DNA of 64,000 nt from Collinsella sp. AF20-14LB (GCF_003459505.1 NZ_QRWD01000008.1:62001-126000); one strand, 5' to 3'. Numbered from the stretch's first letter, positions 1 through 8,481 are shown. The notes: a model not told the origin generated them from the sequence alone. Translations and numbers: made by a program.

Positions 1-236
1 ATGCCCGTGATGCGCTTGGAAGCCTCGCGCACGGTGGCAAAAGCCTCGGGAAGCATGTCGTCAAGCGACTCGCCGTTGGCGTAACGCTCGCGGAACTTAT
101 CGGTCTGGGCGCGGAGTTCCTCCTCGGTCATCTTCTCAAACTGGGGCTCAAGACCGTTGATTTGGTCGACGATCTTGTAGTAGCGCTTAAGGTCCTTATC
201 GGATCCAAAGGACAGCAGCTTTGACATGAATCCCAT
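1..236 (-). CDS. secA: Protein translocase ATPase SecA, N-terminal fragment (runs off left edge)
   Basis: The reverse strand encodes the first 78 or so residues of SecA, the ATPase motor that drives preproteins through the SecYEG channel. The start reads [20 protein letters not shown] and continues with the family's conserved N-terminal pattern (INxLEPxFExMTxEELRAQT, then the FREREANG-like segment [20 protein letters not shown] in slightly varied form). An AAGGA Shine-Dalgarno site lies about 8 nt before the ATG at 236; an internal ATG at 227 is an alternative. The walker motifs are beyond the window edge. Its partner secY is at 38.2-39.5 kb. Identification is by recognisable sequence; the rest of the gene cannot be judged. 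Confidence 0.9.
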   Translation of the reverse strand, partial: MGFMSKLLSFGSDKDLKRYYKIVDQINGLEPQFEKMTEEELRAQTDKFRERYANGESLDDMLPEAFATVREASKRITG

Positions 237-369
237 GTGGTTTTCCTTTTTGGCCATCGCCCACGCCGTGCAGCTGCGGGCGAGTTAAACACAGATGATT
301 GTACTTTAGCCAAACAAGGCGCGGCCTATACGGTCGACCTCGACCGCCACGTAATAACTATGACCAACC

Positions 370-398
370 TGCCACAATGGGACAGGTTTATTTTGGCA
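370..398. repeat. Intergenic hairpin, GGGACAGGTT-loop family, copy 1
   Basis: Arms TGCCA and TGGCA enclose a loop containing GGGACAGGTTTA. The same loop core recurs at 433-465 and, inverted, at 24502-24534, with different arm sequences in each case. This lies in the 300-bp gap between secA and rpmE. Confidence 0.55.
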
Positions 399-432
399 AG
401 TTTTATCTGAGCAAACGCCGTCTCTCTGCCAT

Positions 433-465
433 TTGGTGCCACGGGGACAGGTTAGCTTGCACCAA
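433..465. repeat. Intergenic hairpin, GGGACAGGTT-loop family, copy 2
   Basis: Perfect 7-bp arms TTGGTGC and GCACCAA enclose a loop containing GGGGACAGGTTAG. It sits 35 bp from copy 1 and next to the rpmE terminator. The arms match those of the copy at 24502-24534, the core loop is shared with both. Confidence 0.6.
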
Positions 466-507
466 TAAAAAGAAAAGGGCCGCGCACCCAAATGGATGCA
501 CGGCCCT
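466..507 (-). terminator. Rho-independent terminator of rpmE
   Basis: On the minus strand an 11-bp stem (AGGGCCGTGCA paired with TGCGCGGCCCT, one G-U pair) is followed by a T-rich run TTTCTTTTTATT. It lies about 37 nt beyond the rpmE stop codon. Confidence 0.8.
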
Positions 508-543
508 CATGCCATGAATGCGAGCGATTCCGCGGCGAGCTAT

Positions 544-969
544 TTACTCAGCAGCCTCGGTGGTCTCGGCCTCGGCAGCGGCCTCCTCGACGGGAGCCTC
601 TGCAGGAGCCTCGGCGGCCTGCTTGGCAGCCTCCTCGGCGAACTTAGCGGCACGCTTAGCCTTCTCGGCAGCCTTAGCCTCAGCGGCGGCCTTGCGAGCG
701 GCCTCGGCCTCAGCAGCCTTGGCGGCCTTGGCAGCCTTGGCCTCCTCGGCCTTCTTGAGCTGGGCGGCAGCGGCGCCACCGAACTTGTCGGCGAAGCGCT
801 GGACGCGTCCACCGGTGTCGACGAACTTCTGCTGGCCGGTGTAGAACGGGTGGCACTCGTTGCAAAGCTCGACCTTCATCTCGGACACGGTAGCGTGCGT
901 CTTGAAGGTGTTGCCGCAGGAGCACGTCACCGTGCACTCGACATACTGGGGATGGATACCCTGCTTCAT
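544..969 (-). CDS. rpmE: Large ribosomal subunit protein bL31, C+ type with long Ala/Glu/Lys tail
   Basis: bL31 sits on the 50S central protuberance and bridges the subunits. Residues 1-70 ([20 protein letters not shown]...) are the canonical protein and keep the four zinc-ligand cysteines, C16, C18, C36 and C39, so this is the zinc-binding (C+) form. The family is usually about 70 residues; here a further 70 residues of low-complexity A, E, K and R sequence follow the [10 protein letters not shown] segment. The codon use of the tail (GCC/GCT, GAG, AAG) is like the core. A TAAGGAGT Shine-Dalgarno site precedes the ATG. It is monocistronic, with a terminator at 466-507 and a leader hairpin at 1020-1040. 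Confidence 0.95.
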   Translation of the reverse strand: MKQGIHPQYVECTVTCSCGNTFKTHATVSEMKVELCNECHPFYTGQQKFVDTGGRVQRFADKFGGAAAAQLKKAEEAKAAKAAKAAEAEAARKAAAEAKAAEKAKRAAKFAEEAAKQAAEAPAEAPVEEAAAEAETTEAAE

Positions 970-1019
970 GGTAGGACTCCTTATTAGTCAGGCGCTGGTT
1001 ACCGATCAGCGCATAAGGC

Positions 1020-1040
1020 GTCTTGGTTTCCGACCAAGAC
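1020..1040 (-). promoter_or_regulatory. Leader hairpin upstream of rpmE
   Basis: GTCTTGGT and ACCAAGAC form a perfect 8-bp stem with a 5-nt loop, about 50 nt before the rpmE start codon. It could be an autoregulatory leader for bL31 or only a stabilising 5' structure; the sequence does not say which. Confidence 0.35.
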
Positions 1041-1155
1041 AACAAACTCGGCTATGGTACCACGGCGCCGCGTGTCCCACAAAAGGTTCACGGTCTTTTC
1101 GGCACTACACGAGCTGGACCTTAAATATCAACTTCATCCGAACACTCCCCCACAT

Positions 1156-2964
1156 TCATCTCTCGTATGTATCGAGGTATTCCTGCTTGAGCGTCTGCGA
1201 GGACGACTCGATCTTTTCCACGAGCGTGCCGGCTTCGATAAAGTAGAACGAGTTGGTGAGGTCTGCCAGGTCGTCGAGCAGATGGCTTGAAATGAGCACG
1301 CTTCGTCCCCGCGCCACCTCGCCGCGCATCGCGTCGCAAGAGGTTTTCCGCTTTCCCGGATCGAGGCCGTTCAGCGGTTCATCGAGGATAAGGTACGGGC
1401 AATCGGTCGATATCGCCATGGCAAGCTTTACCTGCTGCTTCATTCCTGTCGAGAGTTTACGGGTCGGCTTGTCGAGATATGGGGAGATTCCGAGGGAGCT
1501 GCAGAGCGAGTCGATGTCGGCGGCCGATTTCCACGCCTCCCTAACGAAAGCAAGGTGCTCGATGGCCGATAGCGTGGGGTAGAGATCCGCGCCGCCCGAA
1601 GAGCTCAGGTAGACGAGTTCTGCAAATTCGGCTGATCGACGTTGGCTGATTCCGTCTGCCACCAGGCTTCCCGAGCGGATACGGGTGGGAAATTGGCCCG
1701 ACAGCGCTTCAAGAAAGGTGGTTTTCCCCGAGCCGTTGGGAGCAACGAGGCCCGTCGCCGTTCCCGGGCTCAAGAAAAGCGACCCGATTGAAAGTATCGT
1801 CGTGCTCCCGTATCCCACGCTCACGTCCAGAAGCTCGAGCCCATGGCGCTTTTTCGCGGGTCCAGACTGTTTGGGCGAACGTGCCGCAACGGCGCCGACC
1901 GCAAAAAAGACCGCGACGTATATCAGGGCCACGGCAAGCATCGATGCGCTGCCTGAACCGGAGCCAATGAATTCTGTCGGGAAGCATCCTACGTAACCCG
2001 TTGCCTCGATAGGCGAGAACACGGCCAGCGGCAGGAGCCCGAGCACGGCATTATGCTCCAGCGCCGAATCGGACAGCAACGGGAATGCCGGGGCCGCGAC
2101 AAGCAGCGCTGAGGTAAGGGGGCCCGCGAGGACGCGCCTCGTTGCGGTCGATATGACGGCGGAGCAAACGGATATCAAGGTTCCGCCCGCAAGCAGCGCG
2201 AGAAGCAGGGCTGTGAAGACGTTTCCCGCGGTCGTGGTGGTAAGCGCGCCGTCATGGAAGAAGGCGATCGGGTACCCAATTTGCCCGAAGCCGTTTAGGG
2301 CCAAGGCGTAAATGCCCCCGGGCGCGAGGCCGGCGAGGAGCATCGCGGTCCCCGCGGCGATTATCGAAAACACGATCTGGATAAGGCGCCGGAATTTGGG
2401 CGCGGGCGCCTTCGCCGCCAGGGTCCCGGGCCTTGTGGCGCCGAGCACGAGTATCGACGAGAGAAGGAAGGGGATGAAGGGAAGGAAAGACGGCGCCGTG
2501 GCAATGGCGTAAGGCAGGAAGGAAAGGAATGGCAGGTCGTTTGCGGAGGCCGGGATATCCGTGATGCCGGAGCTGCTCAGGGCACGGCAATATGCGAGCG
2601 CCGCGTCATTGGTCTCTCGGTCTCCCACGATGGACCCGGATTGGAAGCCTTCGCCCATGAGCGCGTAGTAGCTCTCGGCAGAATCGAGAAAGGCGGCGTC
2701 GGTTTGAGCGGCAAGGGCGGCGTTCGCGTATCTTGCAAGCTCCGCGTCAGCTTGCTGCTCTGGCGATAGGTCTGTGCCGCTGGCCTGGGGCGCGCGCGTA
2801 TTGAATGCGTCGACAAAGCCCTGCATGCCCTGCTTCATAAAGAAGGGCCCGTAGATGGGTGAATTGAACGCAATGGGGACGGAAAAGGCTGCAGCGAGAA
2901 CGAGCGTACAAATCCATGCGGCCTTGTCTCTTAGGATCAGTTTGAGAAGAAGTCGACAGTACAT
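1156..2964 (-). CDS. ABC transporter, permease-ATPase fusion
   Basis: A 602-residue protein with membrane and nucleotide-binding parts in one chain. Residues 1-365 hold several hydrophobic helices (first at about 15-35, then clusters around 160-185, 195-225, 245-285 and 340-365) separated by a long extracytoplasmic-looking loop. The C-terminal 230 residues are an ABC ATPase: Walker A APNGSGKTT near 408, signature LSTGMKQQVKLA, Walker B YLILDEPLNGLD and a switch histidine in SSHLL. It resembles ABC-2-type export systems of the kind used for peptide or antimicrobial efflux. It follows the ATPase and permease genes at 3118-6086 after a 153-bp gap that holds its own promoter-like TATAAT (3083-3088). 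Substrate unknown. Confidence 0.8.
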   Translation of the reverse strand: MYCRLLLKLILRDKAAWICTLVLAAAFSVPIAFNSPIYGPFFMKQGMQGFVDAFNTRAPQASGTDLSPEQQADAELARYANAALAAQTDAAFLDSAESYYALMGEGFQSGSIVGDRETNDAALAYCRALSSSGITDIPASANDLPFLSFLPYAIATAPSFLPFIPFLLSSILVLGATRPGTLAAKAPAPKFRRLIQIVFSIIAAGTAMLLAGLAPGGIYALALNGFGQIGYPIAFFHDGALTTTTAGNVFTALLLALLAGGTLISVCSAVISTATRRVLAGPLTSALLVAAPAFPLLSDSALEHNAVLGLLPLAVFSPIEATGYVGCFPTEFIGSGSGSASMLAVALIYVAVFFAVGAVAARSPKQSGPAKKRHGLELLDVSVGYGSTTILSIGSLFLSPGTATGLVAPNGSGKTTFLEALSGQFPTRIRSGSLVADGISQRRSAEFAELVYLSSSGGADLYPTLSAIEHLAFVREAWKSAADIDSLCSSLGISPYLDKPTRKLSTGMKQQVKLAMAISTDCPYLILDEPLNGLDPGKRKTSCDAMRGEVARGRSVLISSHLLDDLADLTNSFYFIEAGTLVEKIESSSQTLKQEYLDTYER

Positions 2965-2996
2965 TCAGAAGCACCTACGTTCCTCAAAGAATCGTT

Positions 2997-3109
2997 AGAT
3001 TAAAAGTAACAGACCGGATGAAGATACGTGCGACGGGGGCGAGGCGAATGGCTGAGCGGTATCGATACGCTGGTTCAACGGTATTATATTGACCACATAG
3101 ATTTTTAAC
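2997..3109 (-). promoter_or_regulatory. Promoter region of the permease-ATPase fusion with a repeated TTAAAA motif
   Basis: On the minus strand a consensus TATAAT lies at 3088-3083 with GTTAAAAA 14 bp further upstream (3109-3102). Between it and the start codon, TTAAAAGTAAC (3000-3010, plus strand) matches GTTAAAAAGTAAC at 6179-6191 in front of the divergent regulator operon. The shared motif suggests one repressor acting at both places. Confidence 0.4.
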
Positions 3110-3117
3110 TTGCATTT

Positions 3118-3867
3118 CTACCCGCCCTTTTCGTAGAGTCGCCGATACGTGCTTAGCGCACCCTCGGCGCGTCCGGCAGGCTTTGCGAAATGGGATCCAG
3201 GAGACTTCGGCGCAGCATCATCTTGCGGAATGCTTCTAATGAGCCTCCCATCCTTCAAAAACAGAATCTCATCGCACAGCCTATCGACCGAATCCAAGAT
3301 GTGGGATGACATGATGATGCACGTACCAGAATCGGCCAGCTTCCTGAGAATCTCGGAATGCAAGTCCACCCTGCTGGGGTCGAGCGCGTTCATGGGCTCA
3401 TCTAATAGAAGGTACCGCGCGCCCGTCGCATACGCAATCGCCAGGGTAAGCTGCTGCTTCATGCCCTGGCTCAGAGTGCGGATCCTCATCTTCGCGAACT
3501 CGCCTATCTGCGTTTGTTCCACTATCTCTTCGATATCGCGAGCATGCGGCCACATATCGCAAACCATCTTGAGGTGATCTTCCGCACGCAATCCGGGATA
3601 CAGCAGCGTCCCCTCACCAGGTGCATAGAAGATCATAGAACGGACCTCTCTCGCACCCGTACCCTGCACCTCATCCAGAACGATGCTCCCGTCCACGCGA
3701 GGACCCGGCAAACCTGCCATCGCACGCAGCAACGTCGTCTTTCCATGCCCGTTCGGAGCGACGAGACCGTAGACCGTACCCGGGGCAAACTCAGCGTTCA
3801 CCGAATCTACGAGCACCTTCTTTCCATAAGAGATCGTCAGCGTTTGAAGGTCAATCATCGAGATCAT
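3118..3867 (-). CDS. ABC transporter ATP-binding protein
   Basis: A 249-residue stand-alone nucleotide-binding subunit. It has Walker A APNGHGKTT (residues 37-45), signature LSQGMKQQLTLA, Walker B YLLLDEPMNALD and the switch region SSHIL. It is most like the BcrA/NatA type of export ATPases and is closely similar to the ATPase half of the fusion protein downstream, so the two arose by duplication. Its ATG overlaps the stop of the permease gene by 4 bp, which makes translational coupling and a shared complex likely. A second ATG nine bases downstream is an alternative start. Confidence 0.85.
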   Translation of the reverse strand: MISMIDLQTLTISYGKKVLVDSVNAEFAPGTVYGLVAPNGHGKTTLLRAMAGLPGPRVDGSIVLDEVQGTGAREVRSMIFYAPGEGTLLYPGLRAEDHLKMVCDMWPHARDIEEIVEQTQIGEFAKMRIRTLSQGMKQQLTLAIAYATGARYLLLDEPMNALDPSRVDLHSEILRKLADSGTCIIMSSHILDSVDRLCDEILFLKDGRLIRSIPQDDAAPKSPGSHFAKPAGRAEGALSTYRRLYEKGG

Positions 3868-6086
3868 CCCCTTTCGATCTTTGGAACACTCAGGCGCACC
3901 ATCAACGGAGATACGGCGCCCAAGACCACCAGCAGAGCGCCCGATGCGCCGACGACCTCTCCAAAAGGCATCGCGTTCGTCCCTCGCCCAAGAAACCCAA
4001 TCGTCCCCACCTGGGAAGCGGGATCAAACGAGGCGAATGGAGCCAGCAGCGCGACGCCCATGCCCACGCTTTCAACATGAGCGCTCAACGAACCCAACAC
4101 CAAGAGAACCGCGCAAACCATTCCGGTGACAACGGAGTTGCGGCTAATCGCTGCTGTCAACGCAGCGACGACGGAAATCACGCCGTATGCCATGACCAGC
4201 AACGGAATACTGCACAACACCGCCTCCCCCACCGTGGACGTTGTCGAAGCTCCCGCCCGAATGAGAGCGACGGGATACTCCGATCCACCCGCACCGTTCT
4301 TAATCACGGACACAACGACAGCGGGAACCATCGACACCAAAAGCAGCACCAAGCCAAGCAGGAGAGCCAGCGCAACAGCCGTCAGAAAACGCACATGCGC
4401 TGTTGCGGGGATCTGGAGAACCAGAAGGGAACGACACTGCAGGTGGGTGCACGCGAGCGATGTGACAACCACGGGCAACAGCAAAAATAAGGAGGGAAGC
4501 GCTGCCTGGAGATACGAAAGGAGGATTAATGGGGGCATCTTCGTACTTAACTCGTAAACCTTGGGGTCCGGCAAGCTCGCGATCGACTCAAGCAGAAGGG
4601 CGCGCGCCTCCGCACGAGAAGGAGTCTCCGGCTCGATTCCGATCGATTGCAGGAGAGTCGCATCTGCCGCGCCCAGCTCACCTCGAGCGCGCTCGTACGT
4701 CGCAAGGCTTCGAAACCCCTCCGCAGGCATAGGCGCGTACACGAAACCCGAAAGAGCATCCCGCATGTCTTCCAGGGCCGCTTTGCCCTCGACGTCCATA
4801 TTCGCAGCGTTCTGCTCTAGATACCGATCTATTGAACGGAGCTCCCCATCCCTATACCGAACAGCGGAAACGTTATCAGCGTCAGGAAACATCTCGACCA
4901 GAGCCGGGGCCAGCATCGTCGTCGACATTGCAATCGCGCATACGGCGAGGGTAGGAGAACGCAGGAGCAGTTTCCCCATCGTTCTTACGTATGCAACGGC
5001 GAAGGCACAAGCGCTCGAACGAGTTGCCGTTCTCGATGCAGTGAAGGAACCTCTCTCAAGAAAAATCGGGGATATCGGGCACGCGCAGCCGCTCTTTCCA
5101 GCAACGCAAAGCAGGCTAATTGCCAGCACCTCGATCCCGATTGCGCATACGAGGGCAATCGCGCCACGCTCGAAGCAAAGTCCAGGCAGATTCACTATCT
5201 GCGTTGTCGGGTACGGGCTATAGGCGCCGACGGTCAACTCAGTGTTCGCATACGTAAGGGGATTCAACAGGGCGAACTCACGTAAAGCGATGGATCTTCC
5301 GTAATACCCGGGAACCATCGTCACCCCCATCAGGGCACATACGAACACGATTCCAAGCGTAGGGTTATTGGCAATCTTCACGGCAAGGTGAACGACAAGC
5401 GAGATGAACGCTGCCACCAAGAATTGCAAGATGGCCGTCTGCGCGAACACCAGCCAAGCCGGTTTGATAACCGGAGTCGCATATTGAATGTAGCCTATCG
5501 GATAGAACGGCGAGCCCGGGCCATTCTTCACAAGCGCGGCGATTATCCCTGGAAGATTGATGGCGAGGATGGCAAGCATTGCAAAAACACTCGCCCATAC
5601 GCTCGATGCAACAAGTCTACCCAGCTCGCCCATCGGTGCCTGGATGATGAGCTTTTCACGTTTGTTAAGACGCGCGGCAAGGAACGAGACGGCAACGGCC
5701 GTTGCGACCCATAGCAAGTACTCCTTCGATCCGTCATAATAGGTGTACTCTCCATCCGATATCTGCAGAAACGGAAGTAGGGGAGAGAGCGGTGCCAAGA
5801 TAAGACGTCCCGCGGCAAGAGGGTACAGAAGCGCGGGCATGCTTGATGAAGAGGTATAGACACCGTCCTCCCCCGCATTCACAAGCGCATCCGCATAGGA
5901 TGCTGACAATTCCTGCTCAACACGGGTTATTCCCGACTCGAGGTATTCGACCCGTCCGTCGATGCCAGCCGCGCTCCTGAAGACGGGCAGAGCACAAAGA
6001 ACCATCAACGCAACAACGACAACACAGAGCGACCTGGAGGAGAGAAGCGACCTAAAGATCGCCTTCGAGATTTTGAGCATATTCAT
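3864..6086 (-). CDS. ABC transporter permease, large two-block membrane protein
   Basis: A 740-residue integral membrane protein built as two similar halves: each begins with a transmembrane helix, then a charged exported loop, then a block of five or so helices (roughly 120-340 and 500-735). It is the membrane partner of the ATPase at 3118-3867, with which it overlaps by 4 bp. The start is placed at the ATG at 6086 (MNMLKISKAIF), which has AAGG at a proper distance; an in-frame ATG at 6104 has no ribosome-binding site. The family cannot be named more closely; an ABC-2-like exporter permease fits the context. Confidence 0.75.
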   Translation of the reverse strand: MNMLKISKAIFRSLLSSRSLCVVVVALMVLCALPVFRSAAGIDGRVEYLESGITRVEQELSASYADALVNAGEDGVYTSSSSMPALLYPLAAGRLILAPLSPLLPFLQISDGEYTYYDGSKEYLLWVATAVAVSFLAARLNKREKLIIQAPMGELGRLVASSVWASVFAMLAILAINLPGIIAALVKNGPGSPFYPIGYIQYATPVIKPAWLVFAQTAILQFLVAAFISLVVHLAVKIANNPTLGIVFVCALMGVTMVPGYYGRSIALREFALLNPLTYANTELTVGAYSPYPTTQIVNLPGLCFERGAIALVCAIGIEVLAISLLCVAGKSGCACPISPIFLERGSFTASRTATRSSACAFAVAYVRTMGKLLLRSPTLAVCAIAMSTTMLAPALVEMFPDADNVSAVRYRDGELRSIDRYLEQNAANMDVEGKAALEDMRDALSGFVYAPMPAEGFRSLATYERARGELGAADATLLQSIGIEPETPSRAEARALLLESIASLPDPKVYELSTKMPPLILLSYLQAALPSLFLLLPVVVTSLACTHLQCRSLLVLQIPATAHVRFLTAVALALLLGLVLLLVSMVPAVVVSVIKNGAGGSEYPVALIRAGASTTSTVGEAVLCSIPLLVMAYGVISVVAALTAAISRNSVVTGMVCAVLLVLGSLSAHVESVGMGVALLAPFASFDPASQVGTIGFLGRGTNAMPFGEVVGASGALLVVLGAVSPLMVRLSVPKIERG

Positions 6087-6117
6087 CGCCAACCTTAACC
6101 TCATCCAGTCGGAACAG

Positions 6118-6145
6118 AAGGGCCGAACAAAATGCTCGGCCCTTA
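6118..6145. repeat. 9-bp perfect hairpin in the leader of the ABC permease operon
   Basis: AAGGGCCGA and TCGGCCCTT enclose a 9-nt loop. Neither side has a strong T run, so it is not a typical terminator. It lies between the divergent promoter region and the permease start, so it could act as an attenuator or insulator. Confidence 0.4.
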
Positions 6146-6149
6146 TTAC

Positions 6150-6191
6150 TTGCCGGCAAAGTCAATTTAACATAAACTGTTAAAAAGTAAC
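6150..6191 (+). promoter_or_regulatory. Promoter with palindromic operator for the DUF2975-XRE pair
   Basis: TTGCCG (6150-6155) and TAAACT (6173-6178) are spaced by 17 bp. The -10 hexamer is exactly framed by the inverted repeat TTTAAC (6166-6171) / GTTAAA (6179-6184), and the right arm runs on into GTTAAAAAGTAAC. An operator across the -10 is the expected position for repression by the XRE protein encoded 560 bp downstream. The same region faces the ABC operon. Confidence 0.5.
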
Positions 6192-6220
6192 CTGAGTTTT
6201 TAAATTCCTCGGAGGTTATT

Positions 6221-6733
6221 ATGAGTTCCGACAATCGCACTCCCCGGCTTCATTCCTTCCGCATCGCATGTGCGATAGCCTCTGCGACCCTTTGCGCCAC
6301 CGCCATCGCACAAGTGGCGTTCTCCTTAAAGCCAGCAATCGAAGTGCTCGACAACCCTGTAATTGCAGACTCCCCCGCGTATCCAGCCCTTGCGATCTCG
6401 ACATTGGTCCCTGCCGTCATCGGTATCGCTACGACCATCCTCAGCGCCGTTCTCGTGTGGACGATCAAGAGCGCAGACCCCTTCAAGAAAGGGTCTGCGA
6501 CATGCTTGAAGGTGCTCGGCATTCTCTTCGTTGTTCAAGCTGCCACCAGCCTCTACGCCGGCTCACTCAAAACCTCCGTTTCGATGTTTGGCGGCGAGGG
6601 GGCCGTCGGCGCCCAAGAGATCGCTTCATCATTCGATTGGACCTCTCTGGTTCTCGGCATCGTCCTGTTCATGCTTTCCCAGCTCTTCTTATACGCCCGA
6701 GAGCTGTACCTCGACTCCGACGAGATTGCGTAA
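6221..6733 (+). CDS. DUF2975-type membrane protein
   Basis: A 170-residue protein with four predicted membrane helices (about 13-35, 55-80, 92-112 and 138-160), matching the DUF2975 layout. Members are typically encoded immediately before a short XRE regulator, as here, and are thought to modulate it from the membrane; the biochemical role is not established. AGGAGG lies 7 nt before the ATG. The stop is 9 bp before the regulator, so both are made from one transcript. Divergent transcription from the ABC cassette suggests that it senses the stress the transporter relieves. Confidence 0.75.
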   Translation: MSSDNRTPRLHSFRIACAIASATLCATAIAQVAFSLKPAIEVLDNPVIADSPAYPALAISTLVPAVIGIATTILSAVLVWTIKSADPFKKGSATCLKVLGILFVVQAATSLYAGSLKTSVSMFGGEGAVGAQEIASSFDWTSLVLGIVLFMLSQLFLYARELYLDSDEIA

Positions 6734-6742
6734 GGAAACGCC

Positions 6743-6994
6743 ATGCCCGTAATTGTTCGCCTCGACAAGATCATGGCCGAGCGAAAGATTTCCTCGAACG
6801 AACTTGCCGAAAGGATTGGAACCACGCCCGTGAACCTGTCCCGTATTAAAAAAGGGCATATTCGCGGCATTCGCTTCAACACACTCGAGCAGCTATGCCT
6901 CGCCCTTCGTTGCCAACCCGGAGACCTTCTCGAAGTCATGAGCGAAGAGGATGCCCGAAAGGAGTTCGGACTCGATTGGTCCGCCGAGGATTAG
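6743..6994 (+). CDS. XRE-family transcriptional regulator (YozG-like)
   Basis: An 83-residue protein consisting almost only of a Cro/C1 helix-turn-helix: VRLDKIMAERKISSNELAER, then IGTTPVNLSRIKKG as the HTH core, and the family's LCLALRCQPGDLLE ending at about residue 66. A 17-residue acidic tail follows (EEDARKEFGLDWSAED). It is the usual partner of the DUF2975 protein upstream and the likely repressor at 6150-6191. The reading frame beyond the stop codon continues open into the integrase remnant, so the tail could have been changed when the integrase fragment was joined here. Confidence 0.85.
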   Translation: MPVIVRLDKIMAERKISSNELAERIGTTPVNLSRIKKGHIRGIRFNTLEQLCLALRCQPGDLLEVMSEEDARKEFGLDWSAED

Positions 6995-7720
6995 AGGGCG
7001 GTTGTACTCGCCCTGCACACGGGGATGCGAATCGGCGAGGTCTGCGGCCTTCGGTGGTGCGATGTGGATTTCGAGACGGGCCTGATCTCGATCAGACACT
7101 CGGTGGCGTACGCGAAGGGAATGGGTTCGTTCATCAAGGACACCAAGACCCATGACGCCAGGGGTATCCCCATCGACCCGGTCGGCCTACTCCCCTTCCT
7201 GAAGGAGACCCACGAGATCGACTGCGGAAAGCTGCGCTTGCGCGGCCTTACCGGGGCGGTCGAGATCGGGGACTGCTACATCCTGTCGGAGCCGGGCGCG
7301 ACCTTCGCGACGACAAGCTATATCCGCAGGGCGTTCAAGACGTTCTCGGAGACCAACGGCCTCATGGGCACCAACGACGAGCTGATCACGCTCCACGGCC
7401 TTCGCCACACGTTCGCAACGCAGTGGATCCGCCAAGGCGGCGATATCAAGGCGCTCCAATCGATCCTCGGCCACAAGGACGCCATGGCGACGCTCAACGT
7501 CTACGCCGACATCGAGCCCATCTCCAAAATCCATAACATGCTGCGCGCCACGCCGTGCCTTTGGCGCGGGCACCTCGGGCCGAGGGTCGATCCGGGTCCC
7601 ATGTTCCAACAGAGGATCCAGGAGTCCATCGAGACGCTCCAGGCGTTCGGCTACGGCATCACCGAGCCGGACGACCGAAATATCGCCATACGCGACGTGA
7701 AGACGAACAGTTGGCTCTAG
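6995..7720 (+). pseudogene. Tyrosine recombinase/phage integrase, 5'-truncated
   Basis: The catalytic domain of a tyrosine integrase survives without its SAM-like and arm-binding N-terminal domains. Visible active-site motifs are the first arginine in TGMRIGEVCGLRW, HGLRHTFATQ with the H-x-x-R pair, LGHKD, and the nucleophile in NVYADI. The integrase frame is open from directly behind the XRE stop codon (coding AVVLALHTG before the first ATG at 7025). After the catalytic tyrosine the sequence looks unlike an integrase tail, so the 3' end may also be altered. It marks the former end of an integrated element. It is probably inactive for lack of the DNA-binding domains. Confidence 0.8.
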
Positions 7721-8116
7721 CTCACCGAGTACGCGGCAGTGCTGGGCCCATCCCAACTGAGGTCACGGTGGTCCGATAGGGGCGCCGCCCGCGGCATGCG
7801 CCGCGGAGCGGTATCCCCTACCGAAGGGCGGGGATGCCCTCCGCTTCCAGTTCGGAATCAGCCGTCGGAGGCGTTCGGCTGACTGCGGGAACGGCCTGTC
7901 CGCTCAATGTGTTCGGCTGAGATCGGAAATCAACCCAACACGAGCCGGACACGCGCCAGACGGCTCTTCCCCGTACGGCCTTCCCCCTTACGCTCATGTT
8001 GCAGGCATGTAACACCGCAGCGAGCGCGCCTTTTTTGCGCCAGACAGGTACAATGATGAACACTGTACCGTAGCGGAGCGCCCCGCGCGCGCCGCAATCA
8101 CGCGAAAGGGTTTCCC
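7721..8116. other. Gene-free stretch after the integrase remnant
   Basis: About 400 bp with no credible coding sequence. It holds a hairpin CCGCGGCA/TGC...GCCGCGG around 7788-7806 and several copies of TTCGGCTGA-like words (7866-7925). This is the probable junction between the old integrated element and the chromosome, but no clear attachment-site duplication is visible. Confidence 0.4.
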
Positions 8117-8404
8117 ATGGCCGAGATCTCGTCCTCCCGTATCGTCATCACCGTCCTTGGCAAGAACCGCCCCGGCATCGTCGCCGGCGTCACCCGTGTC
8201 CTAGGCGAGGCCAACGTCGACATCCGCGACATCACGCAGTCCATTATCGAGGACATCTTCACCATGACCATGCTGGCCGATACCGCCGAGTCCAAGCTCG
8301 ACTTCGCCGAGCTGCAGAAGGCGCTGGCCGAGGCCGGCGAGCTTTCGGGCGTCAACGTGTCCATCCAGCGCGAGGACGTCTTCAACTTTATGTACCGCCT
8401 GTAG
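8117..8404 (+). CDS. ACT domain protein (UPF0237 family)
   Basis: A 95-residue protein that is one ACT domain of the UPF0237 type: SSRIVITVLGKNRPGIVAGV, then VLGEANVDIRDITQSI and a C-terminal half ending VFNFMYRL. ACT domains bind small ligands, usually amino acids, and regulate enzymes; the ligand of this family is unknown. In many genomes the gene is followed by a UPF0210 (PFL) gene, whereas here the next gene is citrate synthase, 77 bp downstream in the same direction. AAGGG precedes the ATG. Confidence 0.85.
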   Translation: MAEISSSRIVITVLGKNRPGIVAGVTRVLGEANVDIRDITQSIIEDIFTMTMLADTAESKLDFAELQKALAEAGELSGVNVSIQREDVFNFMYRL

Positions 8405-8481
8405 CGAGCAAGCCGCTGGGGATAGCCTGACGCGCGCATGCCCATGCAAGTCACCCCGATGCGGCCCGGAGAGGAGCGCGC

